DNA from: Prauserella_A sp040645195
GTDB lineage: Bacteria; Actinomycetota; Actinomycetes; Mycobacteriales; Pseudonocardiaceae
Length of the DNA stretch: 64,000 nt
NCBI RefSeq assembly: GCF_040645195.1
Contig: NZ_JBEYXW010000011.1
Location: 62,001-126,000 of the forward strand
Reading direction: 5' to 3'
Below are positions 44,409 through 53,000 of the stretch, in pieces; positions within the stretch are counted from its first letter, which is position 1, and each line of letters opens with the position of its first letter. Position numbers and translations under genes: made by a program. Below the pieces are notes generated by a model. It made no database searches. It saw only the letters and a program-made list of their open reading frames with translations, and was not told the origin of the DNA.

Positions 44409-44849
44409 CTACAGCCTTCCCGGCACGAACTGCTTGGCGAACTCGATGTGCACGATCCGGTCCACACTGCGCTGGCCGTCGTGCTCGAAGCGCCAGACCG
44501 ACAACGAGTCCGTCATGGTGGTGAGTACCCGCCAGCCGAAGGCGTGGCTGCCAGGGACACTGCCCGCTCGTGTGGTCGTGGACACGACCACCTGAAGCTT
44601 GCCGAGAGCCAGCACATACCGGCAGGTGAGGATCGCGCCGGGTACCGAGGCGCCGATGAGGCACCCCGCGGCCTCATCGACCGCCACCACGACATCGGTC
44701 GCCTCGTCCTGCCCGAAGCCCTCCTGCCTCGCGACGCATTGCGCGACCGTCCGGATCATCGCGAGCTGTCGCGCTTCGGCCGGCACCCTCAGCTCTACCG
44801 GCCCTCCCCAACTCAGCCCCGTCCACGAGGTCAGCTGCTGCGTAGGCAT
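44409..44849 (-). CDS. RsbW-like anti-sigma factor / HATPase-domain protein
   Basis: This is a 146-residue protein of the GHKL ATPase type used by anti-sigma kinases. The N-box region AQCVARQEGFGQDEATDVVVAVDEAAGCLIG and the C-terminal G-box-like GSHAFGWRVLTTMTDSL are visible but degenerate. It could bind a sigma factor or phosphorylate the STAS protein at 41780. ATG 44849 is taken as the start. No sigma-B-type gene is adjacent. Confidence 0.75.
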   Translation of the reverse strand: MPTQQLTSWTGLSWGGPVELRVPAEARQLAMIRTVAQCVARQEGFGQDEATDVVVAVDEAAGCLIGASVPGAILTCRYVLALGKLQVVVSTTTRAGSVPGSHAFGWRVLTTMTDSLSVWRFEHDGQRSVDRIVHIEFAKQFVPGRL

Positions 44850-44980
44850 GGTGCAGGCGGAATACCCCACGTAGGCACGTCCACACCGGGTGCCCAGGCG
44901 GATACCCGGGATGTTTGTCCGGCGCCGCACCCGGGCACACCGTGGGGCAGCGTCTCGCCGCCGATGGGATGGAGGAGCCC

Positions 44981-45397
44981 ATGGTTTACGAAGAACAGCG
45001 CGATGTGACGGCGGATGAGCGCACGGTGGCGCAGTTGGTCAACGACCTGTCGGCACAGGCCAGCCGGCTGGTCAGGGACGAGGTGTCGCTCGCCGTCGCG
45101 GAGATGCGGGCCAAGGGCAAGCGGGTCGGCACGGGCGCAGGCCTCGCCGGAGCCGCCGCTGTCACCGCCTTCTACGGTGCCGGAGCACTCATTGCCGCGG
45201 CCGTGCTTGCGCTTGCGCTGGTGCTGCCGGGGTGGGCTTCGGCGTTGATCATCGGTGGCCTGCTGTTGCTCGTCGCCGGTGTGCTCGGTCTGGTGGGCAA
45301 GACCCAGGTACAGCGGGCCGGGCCACCACTGCCACGCGAGGCCACCGACAGCGTGCGGCGTGACGTGGCGGTCGTGCGGGAGAGGATTCACCGATGA
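44981..45397 (+). CDS. Phage-holin-family (DUF1469/Holin-X) membrane protein
   Basis: This is a 138-residue protein with an amphipathic N-terminal helix (ERTVAQLVNDLSAQASRLVRDEVSLAVAEMR) and two transmembrane segments. It belongs to the widespread actinobacterial putative-holin family, which is not phage-derived here. It forms a three-gene overlapping operon with DUF3618 and DUF4235 proteins, a known conserved set whose role is probably in envelope or stress biology. ATG 44981 follows GGAGGAG. Confidence 0.88.
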   Translation: MVYEEQRDVTADERTVAQLVNDLSAQASRLVRDEVSLAVAEMRAKGKRVGTGAGLAGAAAVTAFYGAGALIAAAVLALALVLPGWASALIIGGLLLLVAGVLGLVGKTQVQRAGPPLPREATDSVRRDVAVVRERIHR

Positions 45398-45717
45398 GCA
45401 CGCCGGGCGAGCCCCCACGGGACGCGGAGGAGGCGCGGCTCGACATCGAGCTGACCCGCAAGGAACTGGGCGATACCGCCGAGGCGCTGATGTACAAGCT
45501 GAACGTGCCGGCGCGGACGAGGGAGCAGGTGCAGGAGCACGTCACGCGGATGCAGGGGCAGGTGCGGGAGCGTAGCGCCCGCGCCAGGCAGCAGCTTCAG
45601 CACGGCACCACGAAAGCCGTGGACACGGCCAGGGCCAACCCCGGCCCGGCCGTCGTGGTCCTCGCGGTCGCCGCGCTCGCGGTCGGCGCTGTGATCGTGT
45701 GGAGGATGCGGCGATGA
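45394..45717 (+). CDS. DUF3618 membrane-anchored protein
   Basis: This is a 107-residue protein with the DUF3618 signature (RLDIELTRKELGDTAEALMYKLNVPARTREQV), a long helical/coiled-coil middle and one C-terminal transmembrane helix (PAVVVLAVAALAVGAVIVW). It overlaps the upstream gene by ATGA and the downstream gene by four bases. Function unknown, but it is always found with these partners. Confidence 0.88.
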   Translation: MSTPGEPPRDAEEARLDIELTRKELGDTAEALMYKLNVPARTREQVQEHVTRMQGQVRERSARARQQLQHGTTKAVDTARANPGPAVVVLAVAALAVGAVIVWRMRR

Positions 45718-45977
45718 AGACGCTCTACAAGCCGTTGAGCCTGCTGGTGAGCACACTGGGTGCCGTGCTGGCGGGCACGGTGTTCAAGCAGGTCTGGAAG
45801 CGGGTGAGCGGTGAGCCCGATGCGCCGAACGCCACCGACCGCAAGTACACGGTGTGGCAGGTCATCGCCGCGGCGGCGGTCGAGGGTGCGATCTTCGGTG
45901 CTGTCAAGGCCGCGGTCGACCGGGCGGGCGCCGCGAGCTACGAGAAGGCGACCGGAGCCTGGCCTGGCGAGGAGTAA
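45714..45977 (+). CDS. DUF4235 membrane protein
   Basis: This is an 87-residue protein with two hydrophobic segments (LSLLVSTLGAVLAGTVFKQVWKRV and QVIAAAAVEGAIFGAVKAAVDRAG), matching DUF4235. It is the last gene of the holin-family/DUF3618/DUF4235 operon. No activity is known. Confidence 0.88.
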   Translation: MKTLYKPLSLLVSTLGAVLAGTVFKQVWKRVSGEPDAPNATDRKYTVWQVIAAAAVEGAIFGAVKAAVDRAGAASYEKATGAWPGEE

Positions 45978-46059
45978 CCGGACGCGGGGTGGTCCACTGT
46001 GGACGATAGCGCCGGGACGTGGTGCACACCTGCCGACAGTGTGCGCCTATGCTCGGTCC

Positions 46060-46947
46060 GTGTCCGTCGCGCCGGAGGAGTTGCGGGAGTTCGAGGAGCA
46101 GCGCCCACGCCTGTTCGCGCTGGGCTACCGTCTGCTCGGCTCGGCGAGTGAGGCCGAGGACGCCGTGCAGGACACGTTCCTACGGTGGAGCACCGCCGAC
46201 CGTGCCGGTATCCGGACCCCCGCGGCGTGGCTGACGAAGGTTCTGACCAACCTGTGCCTCACCCGGCTCACCTCCGCCAGGGCGCGCCGCGAGAGGTACG
46301 TCGGTCCGTGGTTGCCGGAACCGGTGGACACCGCCGACTCCGCGCTCGGCCCGCTCGACACCGCCGAGCAGCGCGAGACCGTGTCGATGGCGTTCCTGGT
46401 GCTGCTGGAACGGCTCACGCCGCCCGAGCGTGCGGTGTTCGTGCTGCGGGAGGCGTTCGGCTACAGCCACGGCGAGATCGCCGCGATCCTGGAGCTGACC
46501 GAGTCGCATTGCCGGCAGCTGTACCGCCGGGCGCGGTTGCACGTGACCGACGGCCGCCCGCGCTTCACGCCATCGCGCGAGGACCGATTCCGCATCACAC
46601 AACGGTTCCTGAACGCCGCGCGTGGTGGTGACGCCGCCGCGCTGCGTGACCTCCTCGCGACCGATGTCGTGTCATGGGCCGACGGCGGCGGCAAGGCGAC
46701 GGCTGCCCGCAAGCCGGTCCGCGGTCTGGACCGGGTGGTGCAGTACCTCGGCTGGATGAGCCGCGACGTACCGGGACTGCGGATACTCACCACCGAGCTC
46801 AACGGCCAGCCCGGGCTCGTGGCCTTCGCCGGCGGCACCGTACTGCTCGTTGTGGCACTGGACATCGTCGACGGCAGGATCGCCGCGCTGCGCATCGTCC
46901 TCAACCCCGACAAGCTCGGCTTCCTCACCACACAGCTGGCCGGTTGA
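46060..46947 (+). CDS. ECF41-group RNA polymerase sigma factor
   Basis: This is an extracytoplasmic-function sigma factor of 295 residues with sigma2 (LFALGYRLLGSASEAEDAVQDTFLRW), sigma4 (LTPPERAVFVLREAFGYSHGEIA) and a C-terminal SnoaL-like extension. ECF41 signatures are present: WLPEP in the linker, DGGGK and NPDKL near the end. These sigma factors are regulated by their own extension and not by an anti-sigma factor, and usually drive one adjacent oxidoreductase gene. Here the adjacent gene is a decayed flavoprotein. GTG start. Confidence 0.92.
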   Translation: MSVAPEELREFEEQRPRLFALGYRLLGSASEAEDAVQDTFLRWSTADRAGIRTPAAWLTKVLTNLCLTRLTSARARRERYVGPWLPEPVDTADSALGPLDTAEQRETVSMAFLVLLERLTPPERAVFVLREAFGYSHGEIAAILELTESHCRQLYRRARLHVTDGRPRFTPSREDRFRITQRFLNAARGGDAAALRDLLATDVVSWADGGGKATAARKPVRGLDRVVQYLGWMSRDVPGLRILTTELNGQPGLVAFAGGTVLLVVALDIVDGRIAALRIVLNPDKLGFLTTQLAG

Positions 46948-46950
46948 CAG

Positions 46951-47505
46951 GATTGGCCGGACGCCGCCGAGGCGGGCAAGCGCATTGCCGATCTCGTGGC
47001 CGAACGTTGTGTGCTGGCCGTGGTCGGCGCCGGGTTGACGCTGTGGGCCACGGGGTTCGTCGTCACCGACCTCGCTGCCGGTGCAGGGCTCGCGGTGGAC
47101 AAGCACGGGCGGATCCAGGTGGACGGCACCATGCGGTCGGTGTCGCATCCGGACGTCTACGTGGTGGGCGACAGCGCCGCGGCGCATCGGCGTGGTGGGC
47201 AGCTTCTGCGGATGGCGTGCGCGATCGGGCTACCGATGGGACTCCGTGCCGCGGAGGCGATCGCAGACCGGGAGCCCGCGCCGCTACGGTTCCGGTACCT
47301 CAACCAGTGCGTGAGCCTGGGCAGGCGGGACGGGCTGATCCAGTACGTGGCTGCCGACGACAGTCCACATGGGATGGTGCTGACCGGGCGCAACGCAGCG
47401 TGGTACAAGGAGGTCATCGTGCGGAGCGCGGCGTGGACGACGGCGAACTCCGGCCCCTACGTCCCGTCGCGGCGCAGGCGGTGGCCTCTTAGCAGAAGAA
47501 GATGA
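46951..47505 (+). pseudogene. Remnant of FAD-dependent pyridine-nucleotide oxidoreductase
   Basis: The open frame reads DWPDAAEAGKRIADLVAER...VLAVVGAGLT and passes directly into LWATGFVVTDLAAGAGLAVD, VYVVGDSAAA and a normal-looking C-terminus. In the full-length NDH-like family (about 390 residues) the dinucleotide motif GAGLTG and the LTLWATGF block are separated by roughly 120 residues, and the FAD-binding N-terminus precedes both. So the N-terminus is absent and an internal segment is deleted in frame. No functional cofactor site remains. It was probably the ECF41 partner. Confidence 0.75.
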
Positions 47506-48025
47506 ACCAGCAGCCGTCGTCCTCCGGCGGCGTGGTCGTGGTCGTAGTGGTGGGTGGCCGCGGCGGGCGGGGCGCGTCCGGCGGAGGCGACGAGCTGGAC
47601 TCCTCCGATGGCTCGGTGGTCCTCGACGGCGGGCGCGGACTCGTCGTGGTGGTGGTCGTGACCTCGGTCGTCGTGACCGCGGTGGTCGTGGTGGTGGTCG
47701 TCGAGCTCTCGGTCGTCGTCGTGGTCGTGGTCGTCGTGGTGACCGGATTTTCCGTACTGACATGGCTGATCGTCGTCGTGGTGGTGTCAACCCCGGCGAT
47801 GCCGGACGTGCCGGTGGGCAGCGCGATGATCACCGCGTCGTTGGGGTCCGGTGTCGCCTCGTCCTTGGAGCCGCCCGAACTCACGACGACAGCGGCGACG
47901 GCGCAACCGACCACGACCGCAGTCATCACGGCGACAACGCGCAGGCGTGACCGCGGTCCTGGCGGGACCCGGTCGTTCCAGCCGTCACCGTCGGACAGCC
48001 GCGTCACCGACACGTCGTCGTACAC
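47489..48025 (-). CDS. Thr-rich membrane-anchored stalk protein
   Basis: This 178-residue protein has a short cytosolic head, one transmembrane helix (about 29-50), then an extracellular Thr/Ser/Pro-rich stretch (runs of up to ten Thr, about 78-165) ending in DDGCWFIFFC. The low-complexity part is likely O-glycosylated, like other actinobacterial Thr-rich linkers. The hydrophobic Cys-terminated tail is unusual. Its 3' end overlaps the flavoprotein remnant by 17 bases. Function unknown. Confidence 0.75.
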   Translation of the reverse strand: MYDDVSVTRLSDGDGWNDRVPPGPRSRLRVVAVMTAVVVGCAVAAVVVSSGGSKDEATPDPNDAVIIALPTGTSGIAGVDTTTTTISHVSTENPVTTTTTTTTTTESSTTTTTTTAVTTTEVTTTTTTSPRPPSRTTEPSEESSSSPPPDAPRPPRPPTTTTTTTPPEDDGCWFIFFC

Positions 48026-48071
48026 CGAAGAGCCTTTCGGGCAGGGAAGGCAGCGCGCCTACCCTAAAGCC

Positions 48072-48896
48072 TCACCCAAAGGGGTGATCTCCGGGGCGGC
48101 TGAAGTTGATCTCGAGGAACTTCTGCAACGCATCGTTGAAGGCGACCTCCCGCTCCAGGTTGGGCAGGTGCCCGGCGCCGTCGAGCACGGTCAGTAACGA
48201 GCCGGGGATGCGCTCGTGCATCAGCCGCGCGATGTCGACGGGCGTGAACGCGTCATCGCTACCCACCGCGACCAGGGTGGGCACCGCGATCCGCGCCAGG
48301 AGCTCGACGTAGTCGGGGCGCTCGGCCCGGCCGCGCAGTGCTGCCGCGGCGCCCTCCGGCGACGTTGCGGTCATCATCCGCAGCACGTGCCGTGCGGTCG
48401 ACGGCAGGGCGCGGATGTTCTCCGGTGCCATCATCTTCGGCAGCACTTCGCGTGCGTACGGGCCGAGTCCTTCCCGGAGGAGCCTGGCGGCCAGCTCGTG
48501 ACGGTGACGCCTGCCTTCGGCGGTCTCCGCGTGCGGGCTGGTGGCGGCCAGCAGCAGCCCGCGGATCCGGTGTGGGAACCGCCGGTAGCACTCGAGGACG
48601 ATCTGCCCGCCCATCGACAGTCCACCCAGGACGAACTCGGTGACCCCGAGCTGATCGAGCAGCGTGGCGATGTCATCCGCGAACGTCGCCAGCGTCGTGG
48701 GGCCCGGGGTGACGGTGCTGTCACCGTAGCCGCGCAGGTCCGGGGCGATCGCCCGCCAGCCGGCACCGGCGAAACGCTCGAACTGTGGTCGCCACATGGA
48801 GCGGTCGAACGGGTGGCCGTGCACGAGGACCAGCGCCGGGCCCGAGCCGGCGTCATCGAAGCCGACAGTGATGCCGTTGATCGGGAGTGTGCTCAC
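48072..48896 (-). CDS. Alpha/beta hydrolase
   Basis: This is a 274-residue serine hydrolase. The nucleophile is Ser94 in GLSMGG, the oxyanion region is HGHPFD, the acid is in GSDDAFTP and the His in GAGHLPN. It resembles 3-oxoadipate enol-lactonase/esterase-type enzymes; substrate unknown. It is divergent from a MocR-type regulator that may control it through the repeats in the intergenic region. Confidence 0.9.
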   Translation of the reverse strand: MSTLPINGITVGFDDAGSGPALVLVHGHPFDRSMWRPQFERFAGAGWRAIAPDLRGYGDSTVTPGPTTLATFADDIATLLDQLGVTEFVLGGLSMGGQIVLECYRRFPHRIRGLLLAATSPHAETAEGRRHRHELAARLLREGLGPYAREVLPKMMAPENIRALPSTARHVLRMMTATSPEGAAAALRGRAERPDYVELLARIAVPTLVAVGSDDAFTPVDIARLMHERIPGSLLTVLDGAGHLPNLEREVAFNDALQKFLEINFSRPGDHPFG

Positions 48897-48911
48897 AGCC
48901 CGACGCTAACC

Positions 48912-48955
48912 AGTGCAATGCCTCGGTGCAATGAAAACATTGACCTCGGTGCAAT
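48912..48955. promoter_or_regulatory. Direct repeats, likely MocR binding sites
   Basis: CCTCGGTGCAAT occurs at 48921-48932 and 48944-48955, 23 bp apart, with a third partial copy AGTGCAAT at 48912-48919. They lie in the 68-bp gap between the hydrolase and the MocR gene. MocR-family regulators are known to bind direct repeats, so autoregulation and control of the hydrolase are likely. Confidence 0.6.
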
Positions 48956-48964
48956 AATGCTGGT

Positions 48965-50290
48965 ATGGAGGATTTCCGCGCCATCGCCGATCAGCTCTCC
49001 GCCGACATCGCCGCCGGGCGGCTCCGGCCGGGCCAGCGGCTGCCACCGCAACGCAGGTTCGCCCGCGAGCGCCGCATCGCGGTGTCCACAGCCGCCAGGG
49101 TCTATACCGAGCTGGGGCGCCGCGGTCTCGTGAGCGGCGAGGTCGGCCGCGGCACCTTCGTGCGCGCGGCAGCACCGCCGGTCGAGCCCGCACTCGCCGA
49201 ACCCGGTGCCGCGCGGATCGACCTGGAACTGAACTTCCCCATGCTTCCCAACCAGCCGGAGATGCTGGCGCGCGACCTCGACGGTCTGCAGCGGCCCGAT
49301 GCGCTCGCGCTGGCGCTGCGACCGGTGGGGGTGTCCGGTACGGAACAGGCCCGTGCCGCCGCCGCGGACCTGCTCGCGCGGTCCGGCTGGTGTCCCGAAC
49401 CCGGGCGGATCCTCTTCGCGGGCAACGGGCGGCAGGCGATTGCCGCGGCCGTCGCAGCCCTCGTCCCGGTCGGTGGCAGGCTCGGCGTCGAGGCACTCAC
49501 CTATCCCGTGGTGAAGGGGATCGCCGCGCGCCTCGGGGTCACACTCGTGCCGCTCGCCACTGACGGGGACGGACTGGTTCCGGCAGCCGTGCGGGAGGCA
49601 CGGCCGCATGCGGTGTACGTCCAGCCGACCCTGCACAACCCGCTCGGGACGACGATGCCCGCCGCGCGGCGCAGCGAGCTGGCCGACACGCTGCGGGAGC
49701 TGGACGTTCCGGCCATCGAGGACACCATTTACGCGTTCCTGCGGGACGAGCCACCGCTGGCCAGGTTCGCCGCGGAGCGCACCGTGCTGGTCGACAGCCT
49801 GTCCAAAAGGCTTGCACCAGGCCTCACCGTGGGGTTCGTGGTGCCGCCCGCGCGACTGTCCGAGCCGATCGCCGCCGCGCTGCGGTCGGGTGGCTGGGCG
49901 CCGCAGGGATTCGCACTCGCCGCGGCGACCCGGTTCCTGGCGAGCGGCACGGTGGCCGCGGTACAACACGGCAAACGCGCCGACGCCGCGCGCCGCCAGC
50001 AGATCGTGCGGGAACGGCTCGACGGCTGCACTGTCCGAGCCGACCGCGGTGCCTACCACTGCTGGTGGGAGCTGCCGGAGCCGTGGCGGGCGGAGACGTT
50101 CGTCGCAGCGGCCGCGCGGCGGGGGATCGCGGTGAGCCCAGCGGGGGCCTTCGCGGTCGGTTCCGGGATCGCGCCCAACGCGGTACGCCTCGCGCTGGCC
50201 TCGCCGCCGGAGGCCACCTTGGCTGCCGCGCTCGACGTCCTTGCCGCCATGGCCGCCGGCTCACCGGACGACGAGAGCGCGATCAGCTGA
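48965..50290 (+). CDS. MocR-type GntR/aminotransferase-fold transcriptional regulator
   Basis: This is a chimeric regulator of 441 residues. A GntR winged helix (about 1-70: IADQLSADIAAGRLRPGQRLPPQRRFA...STAARVYTEL) is joined to a fold-type I aminotransferase domain with PLP Lys in VDSLSKRLAPG and substrate region QPTLHNPLGTTM. Such proteins sense PLP or an amino-compound adduct. It is divergent from the alpha/beta hydrolase with direct repeats between them. Confidence 0.92.
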   Translation: MEDFRAIADQLSADIAAGRLRPGQRLPPQRRFARERRIAVSTAARVYTELGRRGLVSGEVGRGTFVRAAAPPVEPALAEPGAARIDLELNFPMLPNQPEMLARDLDGLQRPDALALALRPVGVSGTEQARAAAADLLARSGWCPEPGRILFAGNGRQAIAAAVAALVPVGGRLGVEALTYPVVKGIAARLGVTLVPLATDGDGLVPAAVREARPHAVYVQPTLHNPLGTTMPAARRSELADTLRELDVPAIEDTIYAFLRDEPPLARFAAERTVLVDSLSKRLAPGLTVGFVVPPARLSEPIAAALRSGGWAPQGFALAAATRFLASGTVAAVQHGKRADAARRQQIVRERLDGCTVRADRGAYHCWWELPEPWRAETFVAAAARRGIAVSPAGAFAVGSGIAPNAVRLALASPPEATLAAALDVLAAMAAGSPDDESAIS

Positions 50291-51413
50291 CGCGGTCCTT
50301 GACCACCACGTGGTTGAGCACCGGCAGCCCGGGCACGCCCACCAGCGTGGCGCCATTCGGTTCTGGCGTACCGATCACCCACAGCAGACCGGATGCCTGC
50401 ACGTTCGCGATGAGGTCGACGCTCACCCTGCCGAGCTGGACCGTGCGCTCGGTGCCGTCCGGCCACGACACCCGTGCGGTGGCCCTGGCGAAGTACCCCG
50501 CGATGATCTTCGGTTCCGCGTCGAGGCGAGCGGGCAGCGGAGTCCAGGTCACGGCTCGTGCGGCGAGGTTCACGCGCCTCAGCCGCAGCATACTGCGAAC
50601 GATTCGTTGCACCAGTACGACGAAAACCGCTGCTGCGACGGCGATGAGAGGTAGTTCGCCAATGTCCATGGGTGTCCAGTTCTCGAACAGCGCCAAGGCC
50701 GGCAAGAACGCTGCCGCGGCAACCGTGAGCGAGAACAGCGTGAGCAGGCCGCCGTGCAGGCGCCGCGCCGCGCCGAGGTGTGCGGTCAGAACGGGATCGT
50801 CCTTGGGGGCCGATGACCGTTGCCACACCTCGGGAAGCGGCCGGGATCCGCGCCGTGGTGCTCGTGTGGTTTTGGCGGCAGCGCACAGCACTGAACCCGG
50901 CAGGACGAGCACGACGCGGCCGCGCGCGCTCGGCCCCAGCACCCAGACGCGCCGCTCGCGTGCGAGCAGGGCTCGGTACCCCGCCGGCAACCACCCGCGT
51001 ACCCAGCTCGCCTGGCCATCGCCGATCCGCACGCTTACCGAGTCGCCTGTGTGCTGTAGTCCATCGGGCTGGGGCCGCACCTCACGAATCGGTGTCTCCA
51101 GCAGGGCCCGCATTTCGCCGAAACCGGACCACCACGCGAACACCGAATACAGCGCGAGTAAACCGAAAACGACGACCAGAGCGACCCCGAGCACCGGGAC
51201 GGCGTCGATGACGAGCAGCGCAATGCCGATACCCAGGAACAACAAGCTCAGCACGAACGTGGCCTGTGACTGACGACGTAGGTTCGCCAGCACGGCCGAA
51301 AGGAAGGGTTCCTCCCTGGCGGGCCGGTCACCGCGCGGTTCGAAGATCACGAACCCTGCCGGACTCTCGTGATGCGTCACCGGTATCGCCGGTTTGTCTC
51401 TTTCCAAACTCAT
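50283..51413 (-). CDS. Hypothetical polytopic membrane protein
   Basis: This is a 376-residue protein with two pairs of transmembrane helices (about 52-95: FVLSLLFLGIGIALLVIDAVPVLGV...; about 222-268) and soluble loops between and after. No known domain. It overlaps the end of the MocR gene by eight bases tail-to-tail. Function unknown. Confidence 0.7.
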   Translation of the reverse strand: MSLERDKPAIPVTHHESPAGFVIFEPRGDRPAREEPFLSAVLANLRRQSQATFVLSLLFLGIGIALLVIDAVPVLGVALVVVFGLLALYSVFAWWSGFGEMRALLETPIREVRPQPDGLQHTGDSVSVRIGDGQASWVRGWLPAGYRALLARERRVWVLGPSARGRVVLVLPGSVLCAAAKTTRAPRRGSRPLPEVWQRSSAPKDDPVLTAHLGAARRLHGGLLTLFSLTVAAAAFLPALALFENWTPMDIGELPLIAVAAAVFVVLVQRIVRSMLRLRRVNLAARAVTWTPLPARLDAEPKIIAGYFARATARVSWPDGTERTVQLGRVSVDLIANVQASGLLWVIGTPEPNGATLVGVPGLPVLNHVVVKDRVS

Positions 51414-51526
51414 AAGGCGGGCCGCTCCTTTCGTGGCGCCTCAACCTACATCCACAGTCCACAGTGGCCGTGTGCCGCAGGTGGGCGGCGGGGTTTGGCG
51501 TCCGGGATGCCGGGTAGCTATAGCCC

Positions 51527-51916
51527 ATGGACCCATTCGCGCACAGCGACGTGGACGCTACTGCGGCAGTGCTGGCCGCCCGGGCCAGCGAAGCCGCCCG
51601 TGAGCTCTACGAACGGGCATCGGGGCAGGCCGACGCGGTCGGCATCGAGGATCTCGCCGAGCTGCGCGACGTGCTGGGATCGCTGAAGCTCGTCGTCGAG
51701 AACCTCACCGGTTATCTGCCGGAGCTGTCGCAGTGGCTCGAGCGGCAACTGTGGGCGGGGACGTTGGGTGACACCACTGATGTGTCCTTCGACGAGCTGA
51801 CCAGATCGGCCTTCGAGGTCGCCTCCGCCCTCGCCCGTGCGCGCCGCATCAGCGCGCAGCTGGGCCGGGAGCTGCGGGCCGCGCAGCTGGCCAGTGGCGA
51901 CCTCTGGGCACAGTGA
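51527..51916 (+). CDS. Small helical hypothetical protein
   Basis: This is a 129-residue, Ala/Leu-rich, mostly helical soluble protein (MDPFAHSDVDATAAVLAARASEAA...). It has no transmembrane segment and no recognised family. It could be a small secretion-system-like or regulatory helical protein. The start is ATG 51527 after a gap without other genes. Confidence 0.6.
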   Translation: MDPFAHSDVDATAAVLAARASEAARELYERASGQADAVGIEDLAELRDVLGSLKLVVENLTGYLPELSQWLERQLWAGTLGDTTDVSFDELTRSAFEVASALARARRISAQLGRELRAAQLASGDLWAQ

Positions 51917-51919
51917 GCG

Positions 51920-52065
51920 GTAGCTGGCTGTGTGGCCAGCTCGTTCCGGTGCATGTGCTCGGTACGGCCACCCCGGCGAACGCCCCTCACGAACACCCGC
52001 CGACCGTCCACTGTGGTCAAGGACAGCGAGAGGTCCGAGCTACGCACCGCCGCCACTGGTGGTGC
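51920..52065 (-). pseudogene. Possible phosphotransferase gene fragment
   Basis: The reverse strand contains about 45 codons reading SSDLSLSLTTVDGRRVFVRG...TEHMHRNELA without a stop. This resembles the N-terminal end of aminoglycoside-phosphotransferase-like proteins (LTTxDGRRVFVKG...HRNE). No further domain follows and no start context is convincing. It is weak evidence for a gene relic between the helical protein gene and folP2. Confidence 0.3.
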
Positions 52066-52090
52066 CCCATCCAGGTCCCGTCGCGCGGTA

Positions 52091-52996
52091 TCAGGCCATG
52101 CCGCGTAGGCAGAACGCCGGCGGGCGGGTGCCACGGATGCTGGCGACCATGTCCACGACCTGGCGGGTGCGGCGCACCTCGTGCGCCCGGAACACGGCTG
52201 CGCCCTCCCAGGCCGCGACCGCCGTCGCTGCGAGCGTGCCGTCGACCCGGTCGTGCAGGTCGGCGTTCAGCGTCTCGCCGACGAAGTCCTTGTTCGACAG
52301 CGCCATCAGCACCGGCCACGGCGTGCTGGTGAGCTCGCGCAGGCGACGCAACAACTCCAGGCCGTGCCAGGTGTTCTTGCCGAAATCGTGGGTCGGGTCG
52401 ATCAGGATTCCCGCACGGGGAACCCCGAGCGCGGCCAGCCGTTCGGCCTTGACGGTCACCTCTTCCGCAACGGCTGCGACGACATCGGTGTACTGCACCC
52501 GGTGGGGCAGGGTCCGGGGTTCCGCTCCGCCGGTGTGCGAGCAGACGTAGCCCGCGCCGAACTCCGCGGCGACCTCGGCCAGTGCGGGGTCGGCAGACTG
52601 CCACGTGTCGTTGATGAGGTCGGCGCCCTCCTCACACACGCGCCTGCCGACCTCGGTGCGCCAGGTGTCGACGGAGATCACGAGGCCGGGATGCCGCTCG
52701 CGTACCCCGGCCACCAGCGGCACCACCCTGCGGATCTCCTCGGCGACACTGACGTGGTTGCCGGGGCCCGCTTTCACACCACCGATGTCGACGATGTCGG
52801 CGCCATCGGCCACCAGCGCATCGACGCTGTCCAGTGCCTTGCCGAGGTCGTAGGTCGCGCCCTTGTCGTAGAAGGAGTCCGGCGTGCGGTTGACGATCGC
52901 CATCACCAGCGCCCGGTCGCGCTCGACCTTGCGCCCGCGAAACCGCAGGCTCACCGCAGGTTTCGCAGGTACGTGAGTCTCGCGTTCCAAGGGCAC
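52091..52996 (-). CDS. folP2: FolP2-type dihydropteroate synthase homologue
   Basis: This is a TIM-barrel protein of about 301 residues. It carries MAIVNRTPDSFYDKGATYDL, VDIGGVKAGPGNHV, ISVDTWRTEV, INDTW, DPTHDFGKNTWHG and the C-terminal FRAHEV, a pattern typical of mycobacterial FolP2 and not FolP1. FolP2 proteins are reported to lack normal dihydropteroate synthase activity, so the true reaction is uncertain. The GTG at 52996 is four bases after the binding-protein stop, placing it in the cobalamin-riboswitch operon. Confidence 0.88.
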   Translation of the reverse strand: MPLERETHVPAKPAVSLRFRGRKVERDRALVMAIVNRTPDSFYDKGATYDLGKALDSVDALVADGADIVDIGGVKAGPGNHVSVAEEIRRVVPLVAGVRERHPGLVISVDTWRTEVGRRVCEEGADLINDTWQSADPALAEVAAEFGAGYVCSHTGGAEPRTLPHRVQYTDVVAAVAEEVTVKAERLAALGVPRAGILIDPTHDFGKNTWHGLELLRRLRELTSTPWPVLMALSNKDFVGETLNADLHDRVDGTLAATAVAAWEGAAVFRAHEVRRTRQVVDMVASIRGTRPPAFCLRGMA

Positions 52997-53000
52997 CGGT

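Noticed and set aside
44981..45977. Prophage or lysis cassette because of the holin-family name
   Set aside because: The holin-family/DUF3618/DUF4235 trio is a chromosomal actinobacterial set; no phage structural, integrase or endolysin genes are nearby.
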